Source of the DNA: Corella eumyota
Lineage: Eukaryota > Chordata > Ascidiacea > Phlebobranchia > Corellidae
NCBI GenBank assembly: GCA_963082875.1
Contig: OY720101.1
Span: forward strand, 8,432,001-8,496,000
Reading direction: 5' to 3'
Length of the DNA: 64,000 nucleotides
Under the pieces are notes generated by a model. It made no database searches, was not told the origin of the DNA, and saw only the letters and a program-made list of their open reading frames with translations. Below are positions 1-11,700 of the stretch, one piece after another. A program made the position numbers and the translations under genes. Each line of letters begins with the position of its first letter. Position 1 is the first letter of the stretch.

Positions 1-1568
1 CTCTTCGATTTGTTCTTGCTCAGCTTCTTTTTGGGCAGAAATTGGCAAATGTCGAGGATAAAAGGAAAATGGAAAAAGTAACACCACCAATACAATAGCA
101 ATAATGAGATAGCCTATTCATCAAAATGAAACGTTATAAAAAGGCCATTATCCATAGAATTGATAGCCCAAAAATTTTATAATAATAGACAATTCAATCA
201 ATGTTACAACCTCGACTTAATAAGAACATAAGTATTAAAGAGATAAGCTAAAAACAACATAATAAATAAAAACATTTTGCTAAATTGATATAACATAATT
301 TCAATATTCATTTTTTAAATGTATATAACTAGAGTTTAAATCACGATTTTATCCATACCTAACCACCATGCACCAATCCAATGCGGATTTGAAGGTCTTA
401 TTGGTTTGTGGGGATTAAGATTAACATATATTGATGACATAACACTTCCAAGTAAAAATCCAAAAATTGGTCCGGTCAGCGTTGTGCCAATGAAAATACC
501 TTGAATTAAATTTCACCGTACATGATTACGTTTAAAAAATATAAGTGCTAGAAAAATAAGTAAGTGCCAATTTAAAAGTAATCACACTAACCTAAATATA
601 TTGGGAGTTTTCTAAGAATCACATGTTCGTCTAGATAAGAAACGCCAAGCGGCCAAAGCGGTGCAGCCCCGGAACCGATAAGCAGATGACCTTTATTAAA
701 GATGTAATGCAAATGTACATGTAACCAGTACTTGGTACACTTATAAGGGAAAGGTCGAAGAATAAAGGTTAATACAAAATGTCTTAAAATATAAGAAAAA
801 AAACAATTACGAACCTAATATTAAAAGCAGTGCAGGATTTAATGTTGTCCCATTTGAGTTGCAAGGTAAATCACCCGGCGCTGCCAACAGACTTGATCGT
901 TCAATGCGTACAACATCAGCAGCAGGTGTTACTAAAGTCTTGGCGAAACAAATTGCAGTGTCGGAGGCATTGACTATAATAGGAGGTGGTAATATAAAAT
1001 GAGGAATAACGCAACAAAACAAACCGATAACCATTATAAATAAACCGATTGCGATAGCTCTAGGTTTATTCCATTTTCCGCCGTAAAAGGAAACTGGTAT
1101 AATTACGACCATATTGCCAATCTGGTAGCTGCTTAATATAAACGAGGCCATTGTATCTGGAATTCGAAAGCGTTTTGAAATATAATTCAGAACGCTGTCG
1201 GTATATGTTAAGGTCAGTAGGTTCATAAGCTGAAATACTGTTAAGAATACAAGGAATAGCTTTATTGTGTAAAACGACGTAGGCATTGGGGCGTTAGAAG
1301 AAATTGTTTGTGACCTGTCCCGGTTAATATACGGTAATGTTCTTGACCTAACTCGGCGCTGACTTGGAAAGGGTTCAAATCGTTCCTGGTCTGGCGTGGG
1401 CATTGTCCTTGATCTAGGCTTACGGAGAATTCCGTGATTTTGTTGGCCGCAATTGTTGATTTGTGCGGTGCCGTTGGACGTACTTTGATATCGCCCCGAC
1501 AAATTGTCTGTTTCTTCGTTTGTAAGCAGAGGCGATCGCTGATTTGAACCTTGACCTGGTTTGTTCAT
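1..1568 (-). CDS. SLCO/OATP family organic anion transporter (5' exons only)
   Basis: Encodes the N-terminal part of a solute carrier organic anion transporter, a 12-TM plasma-membrane carrier for amphipathic anions. Four exons are visible: 815-1568, 592-690, 359-499 and 1-113, with phases matching at every junction; the rest lies left of the window. Exon 1 gives a long Ser/Arg-rich cytoplasmic head of about 95 residues, then TM1 and TM2 with YTDSVLNYISKRF and SSYQIGNM. Exon 2 reads GSGAAPLWPLGVSYLDEHV, the typical OATP segment; exon 3 has GTTLTGPIFGFLLGS; exon 4 gives the following TM and FYPRHLP. The start codon at 1568 is the first ATG of a long open exon. The head is longer than in many vertebrate OATPs. 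Subfamily cannot be assigned without the missing exons. Confidence 0.9.
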
Positions 1569-2536
1569 TTTGCTGATATTTTAATTAACTTAATTACTTA
1601 AAAAATAACTTTAAACTGTCACTTTAAATGTTATTGGCTTACTTATAAACATTATTCCTAAACAGTCCGGCGAATTAAAAATATAATTTTAAACTATTTT
1701 CAACTGTTAAAAATAATAATATTTGTTTATTTTTATGCTGTCTTCCTGAAACTTTGCCATATAAACTGCTATGCATTTATAACATAAGGCAATTAATCAG
1801 AGCGCTAGGCTGTAATATGGTAACCCGTACTTCCTTTGGCGTGAATATTGTTTTTCGAAATAACACCATCAAGCAAAACAACAAAACTAAACTTAACTAA
1901 TTACGAGAGAGAAAATAATTCCAACGTTTTTCGCTTTTGCTTTTCAAAAAAGTCGCACAGGATGTTACATAGGCATACATCGTGGCGTGATAGTGAACTT
2001 TATTTAACAGCCAGAGCGTTTTAACAAGCTGCTATATCTTTTTGGGCAAGGTCGAACTACGATTAAAATTAATTACACGAAGAATAAATACTGCCCGGTT
2101 TTCCGTTTTACAAACAAGTTGCGCTGGTTATATTTTCTAGATCAAATACATGTAAAGTTACACCGGAAAGCCACAAATACTAATGATGCTATTAATGTGA
2201 ATGGATGATGTTAAGTTACATATATAAAGTTACGCAACATTTACAATTGATAACAATTAAATGTCCAATATTTTCTTAACAATATTTTTACTATTTACAA
2301 TTTGAATAAAGTTGATAGATAGGTGGATGACTAAGTGATATCCAAAAACTAATAAAACAATACAAACTACTGTAGCCTGATAATAAACTTGCTTACATTG
2401 GTTAATAAGTAACCCAAATGTTTAAAAAAAAATTTCTTATTATATTTTAATCATCATTTTCAAACTGTGTACCCTTTAATTTGGTATTTTTTAAAAGTTT
2501 TGTAAACAATTAAAAAAATATATATTTAAATAATGT
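1569..2536. other. Intergenic stretch, OATP 5' flank and 3' flank of next gene
   Basis: No open frame with coding character on either strand. It should hold the OATP promoter and 5' UTR and the 3' UTR of the minus-strand gene that ends at 2537. A T-rich run follows 2425. No repeat family was recognised. Confidence 0.5.
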
Positions 2537-3234
2537 TTAATAATGTTCTTCAATATTATCCTCCTCATCAGAATTATCATCATCATCTCCATACCCTTCG
2601 TTAAATATTCTCCAGGCCCTAGAATCCGAGCAAAAAGTTAGCCAGCGCACATTTTCTTCTTTAAACTGGTGTGCCAAAACTATGGCATATTCAGCAAGAT
2701 CCGGTATATAGGGACCATTTACAAAAGTGATAAGGCCATGTATGTATTCTGTTCCATCAAACTGCTGTATAATATCCCACACAGATAGATTAAATGTACA
2801 GCCATTTTTCTAAACGTTATCTCGATATCTTTGTATTCATGTATTCCAGGGCCTCGTAGTGTAAAAGCAACATTTTTCTTCATTTCATTAGAAAGGGTCA
2901 CCTTTTCTTTAGGTGTATCAATTTTATCTTTATTACTTGCAGTTTCGCAATCCACAGCAACGTTCCTTAAACCTGTCAAGCCTTCGTGTGCGGCATTTAC
3001 TGCATCTCTCCAATTTGATTGAATAACTGTATGTTCATCACCTTGTTCGTTGATTTCTATTTTTTGAGCAGTTCCCTTTATATTTTGGGGGCTGCTCGTG
3101 CTAGAGACTACATATATTTTCCATAATATATTGCTACAAAACGAGTTTTAAAGAGAATACAACATAATGTTACCGTCGCCATAAAGGTATTCTTTAGCTT
3201 TTTTCAATGTCCCTTTAAAATAATGCGTTGACAT
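2537..3234 (-). CDS. Unrecognised protein with acidic C-terminus; frame break inside exon 2
   Basis: I do not recognise this gene. Exon 1 (3161-3234) starts MSTHYFKGTLKKAKEYLYGD. An intron of about 60-70 bp joins in phase 2 to an exon beginning near 3091-3100 that runs through NWRDAVNAAHEG and TLRGPGIHEYKDIEITFRK. Near 2810 the frame changes: coding-like sequence resumes one frame over with NGCTFNLSVWDIIQQF and ends in an acidic tail (GYGDDDDNSDEEDN). The switch falls at a run of five A on the coding strand, where a sixth A would keep one frame. This could be a sequence error, an allele or a pseudogene. A 62-bp intron, GT near 2872 to AG near 2811, would also restore frame but would remove apparently coding sequence. 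The gene is divergent to NOP10, about 510 bp away. Confidence 0.55.
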
Positions 3235-3748
3235 ATTTTGCATACCAATACGCGATATGTTAAATACGGTATTAATTCGTTTTATTTGCCGAAGTTTAGG
3301 CTATAAGGTAATATTGATTTATTTACTCATGTTTGTTTTGTCCGTTGGAAAGTTACTAAATAAAAAGCTTTGATATTTCGATGGCTTTAAAAATACGTAA
3401 AATGTATTGCCAATGTTAAATTTATTAAAATATTTTAATTTAGGGTGTTTGATGATTTGTTTTTTTAGGTTTTGTTTATTAAAATACTTACTTAGGAATT
3501 TATACATTTTAAGAAAATTGAAAACCATGACATTAAAAATCGTTGGCAACATTGCAAATGTCAAAACACAAACACGTGTTATTCTTCAACAGCCTTATTA
3601 GCTGGAAGATACGGAAAGAAAGAATAGTACGTTGTTAAGTCATAGTAAATTCTATATGACTATAGGTAGTTAAATTAGAAACATTGATTTTGATTTTTTC
3701 TTATACTGTTTTACTAGGATTTTGGAATTTCTATAAGGGATTATTATC
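3235..3748. promoter_or_regulatory. Divergent intergenic region, presumed bidirectional promoter
   Basis: Separates the minus-strand gene starting at 3234 from NOP10 on the plus strand, so it should contain both promoters. The small overlapping open frames here look like chance frames in AT-rich DNA. No TATA box or other core motif stands out. Confidence 0.4.
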
Positions 3749-3946
3749 ATGTTTTTGCAATATTACATTGACGATGACGGCAAGCGAGTATACACTTTAA
3801 AAAAAGAGCACCCGGAAAATGGTTCACCTACTCAGTCAGCTCACCCTGCCCGATTTTCCCCCGATGATAAATACTCCCGTCAGCGTATTATCTGCAAACG
3901 AAGATTTGGATTACTTATTACACAACAACCGCAAGTGATGATGTAA
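3749..3946 (+). CDS. NOP10: H/ACA ribonucleoprotein subunit NOP10
   Basis: A 65-residue protein of the H/ACA snoRNP, which pseudouridylates rRNA and snRNAs and is also part of telomerase RNP. It acts in the nucleolus and Cajal bodies with dyskerin, NHP2 and GAR1. The sequence opens [19 protein letters not shown] and contains [18 protein letters not shown] followed by [11 protein letters not shown], nearly collinear with the 64-residue animal protein. Single exon. A poly(A) signal AATAAA (3945-3950) overlaps the stop codon, and the next gene's ATG is only 37 bases after the stop, so the two genes are packed like an operon or share regulatory sequence. Confidence 0.97.
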   Translation: MFLQYYIDDDGKRVYTLKKEHPENGSPTQSAHPARFSPDDKYSRQRIICKRRFGLLITQQPQVMM

Positions 3947-3983
3947 TAAACTCCTTTTTTGTATAATAAAAACACTTTTAACA

Positions 3984-5641
3984 ATGCTTACAACTTTACA
4001 AGAACTGCATATTCTTACAATAAGAAACTTGACAGAAAAAACTTATAATGAAATTCCTCAAGGTCTTTTAAATAAGTTTCAAGACATTTTTTTTAATGCC
4101 CATAGCAATAGACAAAAGAATATTTTGTTATCATGCTTATCAACCATACAAAATGTTTCCAAATTATTTTCATTGGAAATATTCAATATTACTATTGCAT
4201 CTAACTTGTTAAAATTTATTTCATCTGATAACGTAATATCCATCCTAGTTAAATCATTTTTAACTGAAGATAACATAATTCAATACACAAGCAAATGCAC
4301 TCTGGTTGCAATTTTAAACAACCTTAGCAATGTTAATCAAACTGATACTTTTTGTCTTGTCTTATTTAAAGTGAATAAATTTTTGAAAGAAAATAACACC
4401 AATCAATTTAAAATTCTTGAACTGGTTGCTGCTATTTTAAAACAATTAACGGGAAAAACTATTGAAAATGTAATAATGTCATTTTGTGTTTGGAAATGTT
4501 TTCATAATTTACGTACGGATGTTGATAATTTGTGTTTGTGCCTTGAATTTTTGGGTGTCATTTTATCCATTGATACCCTTAACAAATATAGACAGCAAAT
4601 TTTTACCAATATTGACTTTATCTTTATTAACTTTGACACAATTTTATCACAACATCAATACAGACTGAAAAATTTGCTGGTTCTAAAAAAAATATTTTCA
4701 GTTTCACATAATCACGATCCTCATACCACATTATATGAAGCTGGCATAGCAAAAAAATTCGTTGTCCATGTGGAAAATTCATGCAATGGCCATTTTTTAA
4801 AAGAATTGGTCTGTTCCCATTACAAAGCATCTGATAATGCATCTTTTGCTGTATCAACGAAAAAGTTGAACAAAGCCGAAATTATGGCGTTAGTATCTAC
4901 TACCTTACATGCAACAGAATTGTGTGCTTTAAACAATATGTCTAATATTTCTCAAATAAGTAAAATTGTTCGAATTTTACTTGATATTGATCAAGAGAAA
5001 TCCAGCATAGAAGATAAAATTTTGGATTTATTTTTGGAACAGGATGACGAACTGATTGAAATATTGTTGCTTCATCTTTCAATCAGGTGATTTACTTAAA
5101 AATATTTGTTTGTATGTATTAGATTTGTTAACTTGTTTATATAGATAAAGTTCTAGAGATTTTAATGATAAGTAAAATAAACTAAAATCAAAAAAGATTT
5201 ATGTTTTCATATTTGCAAAAAAACTACCTTTTTTTAACCATGTATATACAAAAAGGTTGAGATTTTTTTATGTTTTTTGCTTATCTCTGATACTTGTTTT
5301 TATATTTTAGTTTAAAATCAACAGAAGAATTTTTGTTTCATCCTCATAGTGGATTTTTAAAATTATTACAACATCTTTCGTTCGACACTTCAATTTTACT
5401 TGATTGGTTGACAGCAAATGAAACGGAGTTTTTGTTATATTTCGTAAAATATTTAAAATATTTTGCTTCTACTTTTGCCCAATCAAATGTATTTTCTAAC
5501 GAAGATTGTACCAGAATTTTAAGCATGTTAAAGGAGCTCCGAATGAAGATCGAAAAATTAGACAAACGAGGCATCTTCCCATACTCTCCAAAACCACTTC
5601 TTCGAAATATGATAGCAGCTGAAAAACTTCTGCAACAGTAG
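3984..5641 (+). CDS. LINS1: Protein Lines homolog (LINS1)
   Basis: Two exons, 3984-5086 and 5311-5641, join in phase 2 to give about 477 residues. The body is an all-helical, Leu/Ile-rich repeat-like protein. Exon 2 holds the conserved Lines C-terminal domain: FLLYFVKYLKYF, then MLKELRMKIEKLDKRGIFPY and SPKPLLRNM near the end, matching the family's 'K/RG-LFPY...PLL' ending. Lines is a nuclear or cytoplasmic protein linked to Wnt/segmentation signalling in flies and to intellectual disability in humans; its biochemical role is poorly known. The protein is shorter than the roughly 757-residue human one, mainly at the N-terminus. It sits 37 bases behind NOP10. Assignment rests on the C-terminal domain; the N-terminal half is divergent. 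Confidence 0.8.
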
Positions 5642-5892
5642 CAAATCACAAACAACATGTTAGTTAATCTACCTTGTTAATATAACAGTAGTGTGTTTAA
5701 AAAAAAATAATAATAGAGGTAATTTTTCGAAGTATTGTAAAGTGTTTTTTATATAAAAGATGCCATACTTTATTATCTTCTACAGTATCACAAACATTTT
5801 ACAATAATTTGTGACAAAATAGCTTAGCAACTTTTTGTCATGCACTTTTAAACAAATAAAAAAGTGATTGGATTTCAATTTTCAAAAAAAGT

Positions 5893-6825
5893 TTATTTTG
5901 TTCGTCCCAACTGTGCAAGAGTGTGTAAGTAATCTTGTCTAGTTTCAGAAATCCTAAGAGTTAATTCTTCTAATTCACCCTGAAATCTCCTTTTTAACAT
6001 TTCATTTTTAATGTTTTCACCTTTTATTAAATGTTCTTTTCTCTGTTTGCGTTTTTTTAGTTCTGCTAACTCAGAGGACAATTGTTCAAGTCTTACTTCT
6101 AATCTTTCGCATTCTCTTTTGTCAGTTACAACAGGCACTCCTTTAGGAATATCTCTTATATCGATATCTTTTACTCCGTCGAGGTCTTCCACATTTACAT
6201 CATCTTTCTCATTTTCACTCTCCGAACTGGAAAGATCTTGAAAAATTTTATGCAACTCATCTTGATCTGTAATGTCAATGTTCTTTGTTTGAGGATTGGA
6301 CTTTGTTTTGTCATTTTGTTTTTCCTCTTCAGCGACTATTTCATAATGAACGCTCACGGCTTCCATATCGGCTTTTAATAACCGTTTTACTTCTTTTTCT
6401 ATGTCAGGGGAGTCAATGTATTTTTTCCGTGCCGTTTTTCTAAATCTTCGCTTTTTAACGTTTTTTAAGGGTGGTGTAATGCCGTGGGGATATTTTTTGT
6501 CCTTTATACTTAATAATTTAGGTTGCAAGTCGCTATCTTCTTTGCTGCACATTAAAATCTGTGCAATGTCCGCTGTTTTGTAAAAAGTTTTCATGTCAAG
6601 TGTTTTAAGGCTTTCAATAATGCACGGTAAATCCAGTAACTTAACAGAAAGTTTTTCACCATCCAAAATTACCGTTCCATTCTGTCCATCAGCATTCATT
6701 TCAATCTTTAAGCGATCTTTAAGGTTTCCTGCTAATATAATTTCATTTAGTTTGTCGGCTTCCTCCTGTGGAAATCTTAGTATAAGCTGGTTTTCAAGTT
6801 CGTAAGGCTTGTTAAAAACATCCAT
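5893..6825 (-). CDS. TAF7: Transcription initiation factor TFIID subunit 7 (TAF7)
   Basis: 310 residues, uninterrupted by introns. TAF7 is a TFIID subunit that binds TAF1 and restrains its acetyltransferase activity before promoter release. The N-terminal TAFII55 domain (about residues 10-165) is clear: ELENQLILRFP, LKDRLKIEM, the strongly conserved LPCIIESLKTLDMKTFYKTA, then HGITPPLKNVKKRRFRKTA and DSPDIEKEVKRLLKAD. An acidic Ser-rich linker follows, then a C-terminal coiled coil (about 235-305) rich in Leu, Glu and Lys. Human TAF7 is likewise intronless. Converges on LINS1 with 251 bases between the two stops. Confidence 0.97.
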   Translation of the reverse strand: MDVFNKPYELENQLILRFPQEEADKLNEIILAGNLKDRLKIEMNADGQNGTVILDGEKLSVKLLDLPCIIESLKTLDMKTFYKTADIAQILMCSKEDSDLQPKLLSIKDKKYPHGITPPLKNVKKRRFRKTARKKYIDSPDIEKEVKRLLKADMEAVSVHYEIVAEEEKQNDKTKSNPQTKNIDITDQDELHKIFQDLSSSESENEKDDVNVEDLDGVKDIDIRDIPKGVPVVTDKRECERLEVRLEQLSSELAELKKRKQRKEHLIKGENIKNEMLKRRFQGELEELTLRISETRQDYLHTLAQLGRTK

Positions 6826-7267
6826 GTTAAAATGTGTAATACTGGTAGTATTTTCAGCACGGTCACTAAAAATTAAACCTAGTAAATAGTTACAATTTAA
6901 AAATTAACTCATTTAAATACAATTATAGCAATAGTTTATAAAACAATAAAAGAAACATTGTTTTTATTTTAGAAGTTTATTAGTGGTTTTGGTGAATGGT
7001 TTTTTTTTTTTGTAATTGCAAAATAACTTGGACAGACATACAGTAAGATAAACATTACTTTTAAATGCAAACAAAATTATTTTAATGCAAAGGCTACAAT
7101 GTCACATAATAAATTTCAAATGAAACTAACAAATGGTTTTGTTTTATTTATATTAAAAAATATTGTTTTTCTTTGCTTCAGAAAAAAAGTCCATATAGCA
7201 GAAAATGATGTTATTGTGATTTTACTTTAAGTTCTATAATCTGACGCGCTTTTTTGCTAGCGCAAGG

Positions 7268-7519
7268 CTATACGTATATTCCAACCCAAAGCAATAAAAA
7301 CAGAATTCCAAAGCCGTTAAAAATCGAACCAAAAAATGCCATTGAAATCTCCTTATGAAAATCACGCGTGTACTTCGTAGATGTAACTTCGTACACGAAA
7401 AACCAAGCCGTAAAGAAAATTCCAATACCGAGTAAAACCAAAGTTAAATGTGGATAGATGGCTGGATTAACGGGCGAAACGTATCTGCTCATTGCGGCAA
7501 AGTTTAGTGCTGTATCCAT
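7268..7519 (-). CDS. TMEM258: TMEM258, oligosaccharyltransferase-associated small membrane protein
   Basis: 83 residues, single exon. TMEM258 is a two-TM subunit of the ER oligosaccharyltransferase complex required for N-glycosylation. The match is very close over the whole length: [20 protein letters not shown], then [19 protein letters not shown], ending [15 protein letters not shown] exactly like the animal protein. The N-terminus is about four residues longer than the human form; the internal Met just before SRY could also serve as start. Same strand as TAF7, 442 bases upstream of it. Confidence 0.97.
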   Translation of the reverse strand: MDTALNFAAMSRYVSPVNPAIYPHLTLVLLGIGIFFTAWFFVYEVTSTKYTRDFHKEISMAFFGSIFNGFGILFLLLWVGIYV

Positions 7520-8329
7520 CTTTGACTATTTGTTTTTAAATACCAACTCACAAACTTACCAATATTAAAATACAAACACTTAGATAAACTTATCACCGAT
7601 ACGTGTGACCAGAAATATTATCTTGCCACGTACACTACAGTTGCTCTGACGAAAATTCCTTTTTATTGAAATTAGGGGTTTCCATATAATATTTGACATA
7701 AACTTTATATTTGTTTAAAATATTTGGCAGTTTTAGCTGTTATTGCGCAGTAATTGTAGTAATTTTGCTTCAAGAGGATTACCACTGTAAAAATACTTTA
7801 AATTGAAAATTAAGATTTACATTTTTATTTATTTATTTTTTATCGGGAAACACTTTTAATTACATTTATTGCAAAGTTTTTTTCTACTAATTTCTTTTTT
7901 TTCTACTAATTTCGTATTAATTTAACAAAAAACATTTTTTTTTAATTTTTGTATTTTTGTATAAAAAAGGTTATAAAAATTGTTACAAAATGACAAAATT
8001 ATACAAAAAACAAGCAAGCTTTTCCAAAACATGTCACGCTTGATCAAGTACTGACGTCAGAGCGTGGGAAAATTTAATAATACAGTTGTATAATAACTGA
8101 ATAAGCTTAACATTGCTAGGTTTAAAACAAATTTATGGGTGTTGTTTATCCATTATTAACCCAGTATTTGACCAAGCCTTTTAATTATCACACGGTACAT
8201 GATGATGATCATAAGAACACGTGGTCAAAGCCTAATAACTCCATGTTTTAATACATGTTTTAAAGATCGTAAGGTATTTAAATAGTAAGAACACTTGTTC
8301 TATATAAAACAATAAAAGCTATGAAACTT
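7520..8329. other. Intergenic stretch between TMEM258 and the first SINE
   Basis: AT-rich with long T-runs (about 7830-7970). No coding frame seen. It should include the TMEM258 promoter at its left end. A CRE-like TGACGTCA lies near 8052 and is the only recognisable short element; no claim is made for its use. Confidence 0.4.
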
Positions 8330-8633
8330 ACTTTTTTTTTTTTTTTGTATATATCTTTATCCTCGATGTGGGAAAGTTGAATACGCGACCCAAACATAGA
8401 GTAACATCAGTTACTCCGACCCAGTCTCGAGTTGCCTGTGGCAGTTTGAGATATTATAGAGACTATAATTGTCCGGTAATTATGCTGCTGATTAAGTGCT
8501 GGCTTAGCAGGAGTTCATACCGTTTATAGCGCCTTACTCAAGAGCGCTACAGCATGAGAGCAGTGGGGATTGAACCCATGCCCTCATGTGTGGTGTAGCA
8601 AAAGTTCTTACCACCACACCACGCTGCCGGTAC
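8330..8633 (-). mobile_element. tRNA-headed SINE, near full length
   Basis: Minus-orientation SINE. The tRNA-like head at the right end (about 8555-8633) carries A-box-like GGTGTGGTGGTAAGAAC and B-box-like GGGTTCAATCCCCAC. Next come a conserved body containing GGCGCTATAAACGGTATGAA-like sequence and a segment resembling GCCACAGGCAACTCGAGACT, then CATCGAGGATAA and a poly(A) tail, read as the T-run at 8333-8347. The same body recurs at 35723 and 58408, and in fragments at 9505, 10215 and 13670. It lies just upstream of MTIF2. Confidence 0.85.
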
Positions 8634-8783
8634 TTTACTTACATTCTGATTATATTTTCTTACTATGTATAGTTTACTTAGTTTATTTTGTTAACATCTT
8701 GTAACAAGTATTTTACCTAACAACACAAATGGTTCTTCAACACCTTAAAAGTGGCTTATTATTTATAGGTTAGCATTACTTTA

Positions 8784-11700
8784 ATGAAAAAACGCTCAGT
8801 ATTTGTTACTGGACAAAATATGAAAATGGTTGATTGGAGTAAATATCAGAATAAAGGAGACTTGTCCAGGACAACAAAAAACAAGGTAACTACCCTTTAA
8901 ACCTGCAGTATTATTAAACAATAACCAAGTTATGATAAATTTTAAAGTTTTGTTTATATACTGTACTCAATACCAAAGTGACCCCACCTTCATTTTTTTA
9001 GAGTAGAAGAGAAGTTATTGTTAGAAAACGAAAATTAATAGAGGCTAAAAAATTTGAAATCGTAAAAATAAAAAACGACATGACAGTTGCTGAATTAGCA
9101 AAAGCTATAAACCTACCAATTGGTAAATAACCTATAAAAGTATAAATTAGAATATTTAAAATTAATTTTATTGACTTTTTTAAAAATTAAAATACAAGCA
9201 ACAAAACTCATACTGTTTACCTAAAATAAATACCAAACAAACCTAAGTTGTAAATGTATTTGAACTAGAAAGAATTGGAGAAGCTATTCAATACCTTGAA
9301 CCAAACAGAAGATATTTACCTAACCACAGTAAGGCTTGATTCCATAAGAATTTTGTTCTTTTTTAGTATTTATAACATATTTGAATATGTTTAAAGTTTT
9401 TAATTTTTAATGAACTTTTTAACTTCATGGTCAACAAAATTCCTCTTACTTTTAGGGTTTCTTGAATTACATACTATTATATATTTTTATTTTAACATTT
9501 TTCCATTCATGATGTGGAAAGGTCGACTTTATTTATTCCAGATGTGAAAGGTCGACTTGAGATCATTTACCCTAATTCAGTCTTGAGTTGCCTTTAGCAA
9601 GTTGGGATATAGTAGATTTGCAATTGCTTGATAATTAACCTGCCTATTTTGTGTTGGCTCAGCATGAGCTCATATCGTTTATAGCGCCTTACTAAAGGGC
9701 ACTACAGCGAGCAGTGGGGATCGCACACTGGACGTAATGTAGTAAAACCAAGTCTCCAAGCTGCGAGTAAAATTATATACTTTGACTTGCTATATTTTTG
9801 TGCAGTCTGTTAAAATAACAAGACGACCACTTAAACATTAAATTAAAGTAAACAATTATTAAAGTATTAGTAACTTGACTTTTTTTAGTCATTGAAAAGC
9901 CTTTTTTAATAAGATGTATCATTAAACTTGGAAGACGGTACAAATTTGAAAACGAGAAAGCGTTAAAAGAGGAAGAAAATATATTGGAAGATCATGATGT
10001 TTACAAGTGGTCAGTGTTTAAAGTTTTTGCATTTTGAAAATTTTAACCAAAATAAAAAAAATTATTGATATCCTGTTAAATTTGTTATATTGCTTAGGAA
10101 GGGGTAAAAAGTAATGCATTTAAAGTAAAATTTCTTATAGAAAAGTTAAGTGTAACTTATTGCATGCCTAAATTTTAATTATGTTGTTTTTGTGTTGTTG
10201 TAAAATGTCACAAACATTGTGATATAGTGGTAAGAACACTTGACTTTAATACATGAAGTAATTTTCTGGTAATATTATTGAAAATCTTTAAAAACTGCCA
10301 AAGACAACTTAAGAACGGGTTAGCGCAAATATTACCCTATGTTTAGGATATAAAGTTGTTTTTGCTACATCTTAAAAAATGGTGTTAAAAAAAGCTGTAT
10401 GAAAAGACCTTTTACTGATTTCCAAAATTAATTTTATTGTAGTCGTAATATTGACAAGAGCAAGCTTACTTCTCGGCCTCCTATTGTTACAATAATGGGG
10501 CATGTGGATCATGGAAAAACAACCCTTTTAGATTCTCTTAGAAAAACTTCAGTAGCTGAAAAAGAGGCAGGTGGAATTACTCAAAAAATTGGAGCGTTTG
10601 CAAGTAAGTAACTTCTACCTTTAAATTTTCATTAAAAGCTTTTTTGTATATATTAATACTTTTTTAAAACTAGAAATGGGCTAATAACAAAACTATGCTA
10701 ATTTTTTATGTAAACTAAGTATTATTTGTTTTCGTCCTAATTGGTCCCATATTTCAAAAAAGGTAAAACTTAATAATTGTTTTTATATCTTGGACAAAAG
10801 GCTTTTTTTGTTTTAGTTGAAGTTGGTGGAAGAAAAATCACATTTTTGGATACTCCTGGTCATGCATCATTTTCAGCAATGCGACAAAGAGGAGCACAAG
10901 TTAGTTTTAAATGATTTGTAATGTGTTAATATGCAACAATTCTTACCCAACATAGTTAATATCACAAACCCTAAAATTTAAAATCATTTTAAGCAGAGGG
11001 GTTGTAGGTAGTCTTAAAGGGGTTGTTATTTTTCAGCTCACAGATATAGTTGTGTTGGTTGTTGCTGCAGATGATGGAGTGATGGAACAAACCATCGAGT
11101 CGATTAAAATGATTAAACAAGCTGGGGTAGAAGTCGTGGTGGCCATTAATAAATGTGATTTACCCAATGCTCAACCAGTAAGTAGATTAACAAAACTTTT
11201 TGAAATTTTAGGGATTTAAATATTTGTTTAAGGCTTTTGATGGTAAATAATCTGGTTTTATTTGTATTTGTTAGTTTTTTCCCATATATCATAAATATAT
11301 CATGACATGTTTAAAAGAAAATACATATATCTTAGATATATTGTATTATGTTAAAAAGTTTGTTTTTGTATGTTTTTAATAAGCCATGTTATTGGAAAAA
11401 ATTAAGTTTCTTTTTTTGAAGTGCAACTTGTTATTTTTTTAAAGCAAGTAGTCTCTCAAGAGTTAATAGAACATGAAATACAAACGGAAGATATGGGAGG
11501 ATCAATTCAATCAGTTAAAATATCTGCCAAGACTGGAGAAGGTAATTCAACATCCAACTAGTTGTTTTAAATTTTACTCTTTTAAAAGCTGATAAACATT
11601 TTTTAGATTATTCAAATATATATTTTAGTATTTTCTAAAAAAAGTTGAAAAACTAATGCCATCTATATATAATTGAGCTTAAGGAACAATATATGTATGT

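Noticed and set aside
3319-3601. Overlapping frames on both strands in the NOP10 upstream region
   Set aside because: They overlap each other on opposite strands and have low-complexity Phe/Lys/Asn composition, so they are chance frames in a promoter region.
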